DNA from: Eurosta solidaginis
Taxonomy: Eukaryota; Arthropoda; Insecta; Diptera; Tephritidae
Reading direction: 5' to 3'
Length of the DNA stretch: 64,000 nt
Assembly (NCBI RefSeq): GCF_040869045.1
Contig: NC_090319.1
Location: forward strand, 266,988,897-267,052,896
A program made the position numbers and the translations under genes. Within the stretch, counting starts at the first letter, position 1. Each line of letters begins with the position of its first letter. Below are positions 10,746 through 21,450 of this stretch, piece after piece. The notes beneath the pieces are model-generated. The model worked only from the letters and a program-made list of their open reading frames with translations, had not been told where the DNA came from and did no database searches.

Positions 10746-12135
10746 CTGTATTGCAAGGTTGGAAAGAAGGCGTTTGCAAATGTCCCCTATTCCCCTTCCA
10801 TGAAAGGTCAGTGCGTCCTTCATATACACTTTTGCGTCATGTTGCTTTACTGCTGTCGGAGTGCAGTTGACTCCAATCAGCAGAGCAAATATCAGCTTTA
10901 GAATATGACTTCATCTTATTGGGTGATTGGAAATTTCTAATTCCTATTCCACTCCTTTTAATTGTAGATATAAATGGTTGAATGTTATTGTAGTATATAT
11001 TTAATAAGACGCCTAAAATCTCTAAATAGTTATACATAAGTGAGTTAGCTTTGTTTCCCCACTAAATTTGTTATGACAATACAAAATTTTGGTCAATAAA
11101 CATCATCAAGCTCAACAATTTTCAGATAAACAAAGAAGATAAATATGTATATTTTTATTTCTTGATTTGCTTTCGAATAAAAATGGTAAATTCTAATAAA
11201 ATGAAAGTAAGTTCAAGACGGTAAATGAAATTTTATTGATGCAGGTTTAGAAATAAATTAATCAAAATTAATGTTCACTTATTTACATATATAAAAAACA
11301 ATTTTTAGTTGCTATATAAAGAAAGATATGTAGATATGCAATAAAGACGTACGTGTGTGAACGTAGTTGTTAATAAAAATTGATGTCATTTGTTGGCTTC
11401 AAGAACTAAAACTTTCCATTCTAATTTACTTTTGTTTTTTTGCATATCAAGTGTGCTATTAGGACCATATGCCACACTTGCAACAACAATAGAAAAAATT
11501 GAAACTAAAAAGTACAGTGAACCGCAAATACATACAAATACAGCTTTGCGAAAAAAAAGCTAAACTAGAATTAACGACAACCGAGGAAATTTATGTGATA
11601 TTAGAACATTTCACTCTCACTGCATAAAAAACAAGTTTTGTATAGTAATTTACGCACAAGCACTAAAAATGGGGCTAAATGGCATATAAATTTTAAACAT
11701 CCACAACAAACCCGAGTTGGCAACAAAATGATACCAAAAGCTGTCCAGAAAATTTTGTCGAAGAGTTCACACAATTGGTCAAAAAATCAATTCCGATTCT
11801 GTGGGAAGCGAGCTCGACAACAATGCCAAAACTGTCCGAAAATATTTATGGCTTATTTTTAAGAAAAGTAATGAGTTTATAAAAAATAACTAAATTCGCA
11901 GATATTGACAATTATTATTTTTATTTGTTTTTTTTTTATGTTGTCTAATATAGCAAAAAAAATACCCAAGTGGAAAGTTGCAAAATGTCTCCTGTTTACA
12001 AGTGATTTTGTCTGTGACTTATTGCCAAGTAAAAACTTGAGGCTATGTCACTGCAATAGGGGTTATATAACTCCTAGTTTTTTTTCTTGGGGGTATGCTT
12101 TTTGGGATTACGGCATATCGCCTATTATTATCGGT
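10746..12135. other. No recognisable feature
   Basis: AT-rich. ORFs at 11638-11862 and 11905-12285 show no known motifs; the second runs into LINE-derived sequence near its end. Nothing supportable. Confidence 0.45.
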
Positions 12136-12139
12136 TCGT

Positions 12140-13075
12140 TTCTGTGCTTCTGCTGTTCGTGTCATCATCATCATTATAATCATCATTCATCCATTTGCCT
12201 AACACGACATAACAGCGAAAATTTTTGGCTTTTATTCTCCACATTATATTCATATCTGCGTAAACCTCATACAGCTGTTCATTAAACCTCGATCAATACT
12301 CGCCAGCAGCATCATGGATATGGCCATAGATCTTCTGGAGAATTTTTATCTCGAACATTACAAAAGACATCTCATGTTCTCTCGCCACAGTTTACAATTT
12401 TGAGCCATGCATCAGGAAAGTTGGGATGAGTGACTTGTAGGGCGTCACTTTTGTTCGTCGAGCGAGGATTTAACTTTTTAATTGCCTACTCAGTTTAAAT
12501 TTAGTAACAAGAAATATTCTCCCTTTTGATTACTAAGTTGATTTTGATTTCGCTATTAATACTGGCTCCACCAACAGAGAAATGGCTCCCAAGCCGCAAA
12601 CGCGCCCGTTCTTTCTTATGGAAGCATGTGTTTCGTTTTGCCCTCTTTTAAAGCAATACCCACGTTTTTGCCTCTATATCTAATCCAGAGAAGGCAGAAC
12701 TCACGGCGCGCTTGTTAGCGGCGAATAACATCAATATCATCAGCATATGCCAATCAATGTACGATCTTATAAAAATTGTGCCATCATTGTTTAGTTCTGC
12801 TACTAAAATTATCTCCTCCAACATTCACCTCAAAAAATCACACGAAAGGATATCGTCTTGTCTGAAGCCTCTTGTGGCTGTGGCAAAGCTTTATTAACTT
12901 TGCAGGAAACTTGATTGTAGCATGCAAGCAACTTCTTATTGCGCTGTCAGAGGCTGCTTTGAAGTCAAAAAAAAGATAATTAGTGTCGATTATCTTTCTC
13001 CAGCATCTGGCATATCGTGAAGGTATGGACGATGGTAGATTTACCAGGACCCGCTAATTTGTTGCGTTTTTTGTA
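12140..13075 (-). pseudogene. RTE-clade LINE reverse transcriptase remnant
   Basis: Minus-strand translation, with frameshifts, gives recognisable RT blocks. Around 12973-13000 there is YLFFDFKAA, matching the first RT aspartate region (FDFKAAFD-like). At 12721-12756 there is LAYADDIDVI, containing the YADD catalytic motif. The plus-strand stretch 12700-12880 (gtacgatcttataaaaattg, cacgaaaggatatcgtcttg) is the usual RTE region between them. The part 12200-12480 corresponds to the C-terminal region, in which a further copy survives at 14.9-15.3 kb. No endonuclease domain remains. Heavily decayed and old. The clade call is from recognition of the RT-C-terminal pattern and was not searched. Confidence 0.7.
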
Positions 13076-13284
13076 CACAACTTTGTTTCCAAATTCTGTT
13101 TAGTAAACTTTACAGTTATTTACCTAAAATGCTTTAAAATCCAACTGATTATCGTGCTTTAACATTCAAGTCCTTTTGTAAGTTTGTAATGTGACCGTCT
13201 CCTTACCTCACGACAAACGCAGAATTTTCTACTTTTTGGACAAGTTTGACAAATCGACTTCTGAAAGGAACAAAACCCCATTCC

Positions 13285-13545
13285 ATGCCGTTTCTAAAAC
13301 GCCTATCTTAGAAAACTTTGAAATAACGCCTAATTTCAGAATTAGTTTCAAAAACACCCTATCTCAGAGCTCGTTTGAAGAAAAATTTATATCAGTCCTT
13401 TCTGAGCACCAATTCAATACATTTCGACATCAGCTGGGCCCACTTATGTAGCAAGTTCTGAGATGGAAAACGCTTTTGAAACAAATTTTGAAATAGGCAG
13501 TTTTTCAAGCTTTTCCTGAGATAGTGATATTCCACTCAGCACACG
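13285..13545. mobile_element. Decayed palindromic MITE related to 2699-2932
   Basis: Shares blocks with the element at 2.7 kb: cctatctcagagctcgtttgaa, gaaataacgcct, ttgaaacaaattttgaaatagg, and the terminal tattccactcagcac (13530-13545). The left terminus is not clear. Confidence 0.5.
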
Positions 13546-14900
13546 AAGTGCTCACTTTATGTGAATGAGGCGCAATAGACTTTTAATTTTTGAAGAGCCT
13601 TTTACCCTACTTTTAACGTCTTGCAACAAAAGAAAATTTCGTACTAAATAATTGCGCTAAAAAACAATAACTGATAAACTTACGTATCCTTTCTCTTTCT
13701 GCTCCCATTTATTTCATATGCACCCAGAAAAAAAGCAGTAAACAAGCGTGGAATATGAGTCTTCGTTTGCTATTTGTGAGTGTTGCGCCTACATTCACTT
13801 CAATTTGCCAGAAAAATTTCATGCTAAATATTTTGAATTTTCTTAATGATGAGGCTAGCATTTAGTTATTGTTTTCGCTAAGTAACGCCCAAAATATTGC
13901 CACAAAACAAAGTGCAAATATATAAAAGTAAAAACTAAGCCAAGTGAAATTTTGGGTGTCTTCATGTGTGTATGTGTACCCACTCTATAAACGGAGAAAG
14001 GAGCTATGGGCAATCTGTTGCATGTTCTTAATGTCTTACTCTGCTGCTGCTAAAAGAGTACCTTTTTTTGGGTTACGGTAAAAAGTGAAGTGAAATGTAG
14101 CTGAGTAAATAAAAAAAAAGTTAAAATAAAACCACAAAACGAATTTGGCAAATTGCGATAAACAAGAATTCAATTAAGCTACTGATAAGCATCTTAGTGG
14201 TTAAAAGAAACTCGACTGCAGTCACAGACAAACAAACGAACATTTAATAAGTGCCTTTATTGAATTTGCAACAACAAAAATATGTTTAATTAATTTCATA
14301 AGTAAATCGATAAGCTGCGTGTACATACATAAATATAAAAAAATTCTGATGAAACAATTCTTAAAATCCACAGAGCCTATATTAGCTTATGCTGATATCT
14401 CTCACAGCCAAAAAGTTGAGTTATGAACGAATTTGGGTCAGAACAGGCGTCGCGCCATTTGACTCCTCTGTGTGGCGACTCAAGTTCCTTAGTGACCATA
14501 TTTTGTGTTTAACACATAAAAGGGACAGATTAATTACAGTGCTACCAACGCATTATTGCGCATAATACGAAGTCCAAAGACACCAGCAAGTAAAAAAATT
14601 TCACGCATTTTGTATATAAAAGTAATAAGCCAACTGTCACTTTGCCTTTGTCTTTTCAATCAACTGTACTTTTTTAACTGCCGTCTTTAAAAAGGGCTGC
14701 CAGATTTTTTAGAAACTTTTATTGTGATTTCGAAACTACAGATAACTATTACCATCATTCATCAATAATTGGCGCTCTCATTTGCCTAAGAAATTTTGGT
14801 CGTTCCGTAAAAAGTCTCTGCTTCACCATAGCTAACGCCAATTCGGAGCACAAAGGGATTTCCAGTCTTGCTCCAACTGCCTCTCCAGACTAAGTGAAGG
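13546..14900. other. No recognisable feature
   Basis: AT-rich spacer. No coding region, RNA gene or match to the other repeats here was seen. Confidence 0.45.
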
Positions 14901-14904
14901 TCTT

Positions 14905-15345
14905 GCCCTTTTTCTCTGCTTCCAATATGCGTTGTCGACTAAAATACTCGGCCAGCCGTATTCGTTCATTCGCATAACATAACCTTATCAGCGAAGCCTT
15001 TGGCTTTTAATTAGTTGGACTAACATCATATCTGCGTAAGGCTTGTACAGCTCATCATTATACCTCTTTCAATACTCACCGTCAGCATCACGGCCAATAC
15101 CAAAAATCTTACGGAGAATACTGCAAGAGCCATCTCAGCTTCTCCCGTTACTGTAAATTATTCCGAGCTACATATCAGGACAGGTATGATGAGCGACTTT
15201 AGAGCGTGATTTTTTTTCGTCAAGAGCAAGTAGCACTTGTTGGCAAGAGTTATTCTTCGCTTAATTTCTAAGCTGACATTGCTTTTTCTGTTAACGCTTG
15301 CTCCCAAATAGATGAAAACCTTTGTGGTCAGATAAGAGCTATATC
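14905..15345 (-). pseudogene. RTE-clade LINE C-terminal remnant
   Basis: Collinear with part of the remnant at 12.1-13.1 kb. Shared landmarks are tatctgcgtaa-gc-t-tacagctcatcatta, caatactcaccgtcagcatca, atcttacggagaat, gatgagcgacttt-agagcgt and cgtcaagag. It continues further toward the N-terminal side with gcacttgttggcaagagttattc and aagctgacattgct. Same minus orientation as the first remnant, 2 kb away. Stops and frameshifts throughout. The lack of a catalytic motif in this fragment makes the clade call depend on the neighbour. Confidence 0.6.
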
Positions 15346-15369
15346 AAATCAAAATGTTTTTTAGTGATA

Positions 15370-15722
15370 AATAAATGAATATAATTTGCGATAACCTCCA
15401 AAGAGATTTTAGGCCGATCCACGCTCCCAATTCCCGTCCTACTCCTTAAAATTTTTATTTTTAAATTGGTGGGACGGAACCCATTTGTTACATGTCGACT
15501 CCGAACGACATCTGCATGGCAGATGAGTTTTCACTTATAAGCTTTTCATGGCAGAAGTGCACTCGGCGTGCTTGCCAAACACTGCCGAGGGGCGACCCCG
15601 CTTAGGAAAATTTTATCCTAAGAGAAACAACTTGTTTCTAAAACTGATGTTGCTTTTCCCGGGCCGTGGACCCAGGATCTTTGGTGTGGTAAGCGAAGCA
15701 AGCTACCATCACACCACGGTGT
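15370..15722 (-). mobile_element. tRNA-derived SINE, copy 2
   Basis: Reverse complement of the 57-kb SINE. Reading minus: head accacggtgtgatggtagct (15690-15712), B-box region near gggtccacggcccggg, then gccatgaaaagctt, gtcggagtcgacatgtaac and ggtgggacggg. It ends with ttatcgcaaattatattcat in place of ttatcgcgccttacatttat. A 16-bp disruption lies in the A/B interval (agcgaagcaagct). Confidence 0.8.
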
Positions 15723-15942
15723 CCGGTGGTGATAGGACATAAATTTTCTTAGATTGAACCTAAATTTATATCAATTTTTTCGTTTTTAAATAGTCACATC
15801 GACTGCGCTGTAATAAATTGGGTGGCTAGGATATTTAGAACAGAGATGACCAATAGCTTGAAGGATAAACAACAAGGGTATATTGGCTATATTCTTTTGA
15901 ATAAGGCAGAGAGACCAAGGGTCCCGTGTACCCTGTGACTGA

Positions 15943-18828
15943 TTTTTATACTCAGTTGAGCAGAGCTCACAGAGTATATTAACTTTGATTGGATAACGGT
16001 TGGTTGTACAGGTATAAAGGAATCGAGATAGATATAGACTTCCTTATATCAAAATCATCAATATCGAAAAAAAATTCGATTGAGCCATGTCTGTCCGTTC
16101 GTCCGTCCGTCCGTCTGTCCGTTAACACGATAACTTGAGTAAATTTTGAGGTATCTTGATGAAATTTGGTACGTAGGTTCCTGGGCACTCATCTCAGATC
16201 GCTATTTAAAATGAACGATATCGGACAATAACCACGCCCACTTTTTCGATATCGAAAATTTCGAAAAATCGAAAAAGTGCGACAATTCCTTACCAAATAC
16301 GGAAAAAGCCATGAAACTTGGTAGGTGAGTTGAACTTATGACGCAGAATAGAAAACTAGTAAAATTTTGGACAATGGGCGTGGCACCGCCCACTTTTAAA
16401 AGAAGGTAATTTAGAAGTTTTGCAAGCTGTAATTTTGCAGTCGTTGAAGATATCATGATAAAATTTGGCAGGAACGTTACACTTATTACTATATGCCTGC
16501 TTAATAAAAATTAGCAAAATCGGAGAACGACCACGACCACTTTTTAAAAAATTTTTTTTTTAAATTCAAATTTTAAAAGAAAAGTTAATATCTTTACAGT
16601 ATATAAGTAAATTAAGTCAACATTCAACTCCAGTAATAATATGGTGCAACAAAATACAAAAATAAAAGAAAATTTCAAAATGGGCGTGGCTCCGCCCTTT
16701 TTCATTTAATTTGTCTAAAATACTTTTAATGCCATAAGTCGAACAAAAATTTACCAATCCTTGTGAAATTTGGTAGAGGCGTAGATTCTAGGACGATAAC
16801 TGTTTTCTGTGAAAAAGGGCGAAATCGGTTGAAGCCACGCCCAGTTTTTATACACAGTCGACCATCTGTCCTTCCGCTCGGCCGTTAACACGATAAATTG
16901 AGCAAAAATCGATATATCTTTACTAAACTCAGTTGACGTACTTATCTGAACTCACTTTGTATTGGTGTAAAAAATGGCCGAAATCCGACTATGACCACGC
17001 CCACTTTTTCGACATCGAAAATTACGAAAAATTAAAAAAATGCCATAATTATATACCAAATACGAAAAAAGGGATGAAACATGGTAATTGTATTGGTTTA
17101 TTGACGCAAAATATAACTTTAGAAAAAAACTTGGTAAAATGGGTGTGACACCTACCATATTAAGTAGAAGAAAATGAACAAATTTTGCTGGGCGAAATCA
17201 AAAGCCCTTGGAATCTTGGAAGGAATACTGTTCGTGGTATTACATATATAAATAAATTAGCGGTACCTGACAGATGATGTTCTGGATCACCCTGGTCCAC
17301 ATTTTGGTCGATATCTCGAAAACGCCTTCACATATACAACTAAGGGCCACTCCCTTTTAAAACCCTTATTAATACCTTTAATTTCATACCCATATCGTAC
17401 AAACACATTCTAGAGTCACCTCTGGTCCACATTTATGGCGATATCTCGAAAAAGCATCCACCTATAGAACTAAGGCCCACGCCCTTTTAAAATACTCATT
17501 AACGCCTTTCATTTGATACCCATATAGTACAAACAAATTCTAGAGTCACCTTTGGTCCACGTTTATGGCGATATTTCGAAAAGGCGTCCACCTTAAGAAC
17601 TAAGGCCCACGCCCTTTTAAAATACTTATTAATACCTTTCATTTGATACCCATATCGTACAAACAAGTTCTAGAGTCACCCCTGGTCCACTTTTATAACG
17701 ATATTCCGAAAAGGCGTCCACCTATAGAACTAAGGGCCACTCCCTTTTAAAACACTTATTAACACCTTTCGTTTGATACCCATATAGTACAAACAAATTC
17801 TAGAGTCACCCCTGGTCCACCTTTATGGCGATACCTCGAAAAGGCGTCCACATATAGAACTAAGGCCCACGCCCTTTTAAAATACTCATTAACACCTTTC
17901 ATTTGATACTCATATCGTTCAAACAAATTCTAGAGTCACCCCTGATCCATCTTTATGGCGATATCTCGAAACGGCGTCCATCTATAGAACTTAGGCCCAC
18001 GCCCTTTTAAAATACTCATTAATGCCTTTCATTTGATACCCATATCGTACAAAATAAATTCTAGAGCCACCCCTGGTCCACCTTTATGGCGATATCTCGA
18101 AACGGCGTCCATCTATAGAACTTAGGCCCACGCCCTTTTAAAATACTCATTACTACCTTTCATTTGATACCCTTATCGTACAAAATAAATTCTAGAGTCA
18201 CCCCTGGTCCACCTTTATGGCGATACCTCGAAAAGGCGTCCACCTATAGAACTAAGGCCCACTCCCTTTCAAAATACTCATTAACACCTTTCATTTGATA
18301 CCCATATAGTACAAACAAATTCTAGAGTCACCCCTGATCCATCTTTATGGCGATATCTCGAAACGGCGTCCATCTATAGAACTTAGGCCCACGCCCTTTT
18401 AAAACACTCATTAATGCCTTTCATTTGATACCCTTATCGTACAAAATAAATTCTAGAGTCACCCCTGGTCCACCTTTTTGGCGATATCTCGAAAAGGCGT
18501 CCACCTATAGAACTTAGGCCCACTCCCTTTTAAAATTATCATTAACAAATTTCATTTGATACCCATATCGTACAAACAAATTCTAGAGTCAGGCCTGGTC
18601 CACCTTTATGGCGATATCCCTAAATGGCGTCCATCTATAGAACTATGGTCCACTTCCTCTTAAAATACTCTTTAATACCTTCCATTTGATACACATGTCA
18701 TACAAACACATTCCAGGGTTACCCTAGGTTCTTTTTACAATATGGTGATTTTCCCTTACTTTGTCTCCACAGCTCTCAACTGAGTATGTAATGTTCGGTT
18801 ACACCCGAACTTAGCCTTCCTTTCTTGT
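15943..18828 (-). mobile_element. Family A element, copy 2, near full length with expanded array
   Basis: This copy shows the family plan best. Left end: tttttatactcagttgagcag. Right end: ctctcaactgagtatgtaat, hairpin gttcgg-ttacac-ccgaac (18793-18810), ttagccttcc, then tttcttgt. The 13-mer atactcagttgag (15948-15960) is repeated in inverse, identically, at 18775-18787, as subterminal inverted repeats. Between lie a (GTCC)n run (16095-16125), several accacgcccac modules, and a 130-bp tandem array (17270-18740). No protein motif was found in any frame. The layout is that of Helentron-associated (HINE/DINE-1-like) elements; this is inference from architecture alone. Confidence 0.75.
17270..18740 (-). 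repeat. 130-bp tandem array, about 11 units
   Basis: The word ctagagtcacc recurs at 17410, 17540, 17670, 17800, 17930, 18061, 18192, 18322, 18453 and 18583, so the period is 130-131 bp. Each unit contains tggtccacctttatggcgatatctcgaaa, ggcgtccacctatagaacta, gcccacgcccttttaaaata and cctttcatttgatacccatat in order. The outer units at both sides are more diverged (attccagggtt at 18710). The array is continuous with family A sequence on both sides. Confidence 0.92.
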
Positions 18829-19365
18829 TCATTTTATTTTTTATGGTTTTTTTTCCTTTGGTCCCTACGCTTTGGGGAAATTTATTATCATGTTCATACC
18901 TTAACAATAATTAAATTAACCATAATAACTATTTTTTTTGTCCTATTAAATATGACGATTATTGGAAGCTCTGCATACAAGTTTATGGTTTGAATGATAA
19001 TAAGGCCTGCGAATGAATACAGGCTGAACTGTTAACCCATTTCACAAAAGAGTAACCGTAATTACTAAGGAAGCAACTGCCACAGCGATTTCTCTCCTTA
19101 ATCTTACATAAGCGTATATCAACTTTAGCAGAAATTTGTTTCCGGGCGCAACCAAAAATACCAACCCCGAATATTAAAAACCCCATAAGATTACTTTACG
19201 TTCAAAACGAATAATATCTAAATCCAACTCTGCATGTTAAAATAACCTAAATTTGAGGACCAGCCATAGTTTTGAAAAGCCCCCTTTGTAAGAAAAGTGC
19301 CGCTTCTCTTTTTTCCCATTTCCACATTTTACTGGTGCAATTTGCATTTTTCAACCCTTACCAAA
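18829..19365. other. No recognisable feature
   Basis: AT-rich spacer with a T run at 18935-18943. No gene or repeat supported. Confidence 0.45.
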
Positions 19366-19700
19366 TCCAAGGATATGCAGAATGAAATATTCCGTTTGTA
19401 TGGGAGGTGCCTCCTCACCCCACATATTCTAGGTGGTAATACAGATTGACCTAATATAACTCTTTACTGAATTTCAATGTTCTAGCATGAATACTTTCAG
19501 AGTTATGCAGTATCAAAGATTATATGTGTATGTGAGGTGCCACGCCTCTCTTATATGTCAAAATTATTGTAAGCCTCTGACCATTCTTGGAAGGTTTCAT
19601 GTGTGTGTTTCAAATTTGGTTGTGATCGGTCGATCCATTTAGGCCGCAATATATCATAAGGAAGCCGTAAGTTTTCGATAGTTTGATGAAAAGACATACA
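19366..19700. repeat. Possible dispersed repeat with ggaggtgcc words
   Basis: Contains gtatgggaggtgcctcctcacccc (19397) and gtatgtgaggtgccacgcctctc (19530), followed by gtttcaaatttggttgtgatcggtc. This looks like the non-coding tephritid repeat class with ggaggtgccacgccccc modules, but no second copy is in the window, so the call rests on recollection. Confidence 0.3.
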
Positions 19701-20216
19701 GATTTACAGAGTTTTTGAGTCTCTGAACAGAGATTCTTTTTCAACCTTTAACGAGTACATCCGCGTAAGCAATTGATCTCTCTGGTCTCTCTTTTCTACT
19801 CTTCTACGCGCATGCAAAATATATTCTTTCGACAAAAGCTTTAAATAAATCTGGCAACACTTTTAGCAACAACATAATTGGCTTGCTACCATAACTGTCC
19901 AAACAATATGAATTCACTACATTTCACGCACCAAATTTAGGACATAAACAAAAATAATTTTCGTTGGCGTTTTATCAGAGATTTAAGTTTTTGCATTCAT
20001 TTACCAACCATGCTCGTTCAGACGCACCTAAAATTAAAGGGCTCTCAAAGAACTTTCGCACAAACTAATTGTATAACAATGTGTAGCTTAATTGTTTTTG
20101 AAGGCTTTAAGAAAGGGGCCGTATGCTTACGATGAATAATGTGCATAAAGGAAGAAAAAAGTGAGTTCTACATAAGCAAACAAATCTGCATTCGATTAAA
20201 AGCTGTGATGGGTATA
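19701..20216. other. No recognisable feature
   Basis: AT-rich spacer between the putative repeat and family B copy 3. Nothing supportable. Confidence 0.4.
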
Positions 20217-21292
20217 ATTTTTATACTCAGCGTGTTTTGGGGACAGAATATATTAACTTTGGTAATATAACAGTTGATCGTAACGGCATACACGAATCGA
20301 GGTAAATAAAGACTTCCATATATCAAAATGCTCAGTATGAAAAAAAGGAATTTATTTAGCCATGTCCGTCCGTCCGTTTTTCTGTGCATACGATAACTTG
20401 AGTATATATATCTTGATATATCTTATTGAAATTCGGTATATGGGTTTCTTGGCTCTCACCTCCCAAAATGAGCGAAATCGGATGATAACAACGCCCTCGT
20501 TTTACATATACAACATTTTAGAAAACACAAAAAACCTGATTATTTTATAGATAATATACCTAGAATGTTGAAGTTTGATATGTGGACTGATATTGCGACT
20601 CTTGACAATTTTTTTTTTTAAATGGGCTGGCACCGCCCACTTGTGATAAAATCAATTATTATTAATCATAAATCAAAAATCTTTAAACCTATCAGAACAA
20701 AATTCGACAGAGAGGCAACCGCTTTACTATACAGAATGCTTAGAAGAAAAATTTACGAAATCGGTTAAGAACCACGCCCACTGTTATATAAAAGATTTTT
20801 GAAGTGGTCGTGGATGAATAAAATAAGCTATATCTTTGCAAAAACGAGATTTATATCAATTTTGTTTCATTTCCCAAAAGCAAAAAATTTAAATTTTTGA
20901 AAATTGGAGTGGCTTTGTCCCCTTTTTGACCAAGCAATTTTCTATGTTATGGCGTCCATAACTCGAACTAAAATCAACGTATCGTAATAAGATTGGCCAC
21001 CTTTGTATCAAAGATGTTAAAAAGGGTCCTAGACAAGGATAAAAAGCCATATCTTAGCAAAAAATAGTTTTGTATCAATGCTGTTTTATTTGCCAATTGC
21101 AGATATAACAGGACATAGGAAAAAAATTAAAATTTTTGAAAATAGCCGTGGCAACGCCCCTTTGGTATTGTAATAAGATTTTGTACACATATGTATTTTC
21201 CTAGCAGCAGGATATATTTCCAAAAAAATGGTCCAGATCGGTTAAGGACAACGCCCACATTTATATAAAAGACTTTCAGAAGCGTAGTAGAC

Positions 21293-21433
21293 TGATAAAT
21301 TTATTGAAAAATTAGAAAACGAATGAATAAAAATTTTCTCATAAACTTCAAGTACAACATAGGCTCACATGATCAGAATATATAATATTTAATTTCAACA
21401 AGTATAATTGATCATAAGTTGTTTTTACCAACA
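21293..21433 (-). repeat. Copia 3' LTR (left copy)
   Basis: 141 bp, 139 of which are identical to the partner LTR (differences: a for c in gaaaaattag, and a for g in ataatattt). Unusually short for copia-type LTRs. Confidence 0.97.
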
Positions 21434-21443
21434 CGCCTCCTCA
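21434..21443 (-). other. Copia polypurine tract
   Basis: Minus strand reads tgaggaggcg immediately before the 3' LTR start TGTTGG. Purine-rich and in the position expected for the plus-strand primer. Confidence 0.75.
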
Positions 21444-21450
21444 ACTGTGA

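Noticed and set aside
11905..12285. 126-codon ORF with hydrophobic N-terminus
   Set aside because: No motif; its second half overlaps the minus-strand RTE remnant and CAT-repeat sequence.
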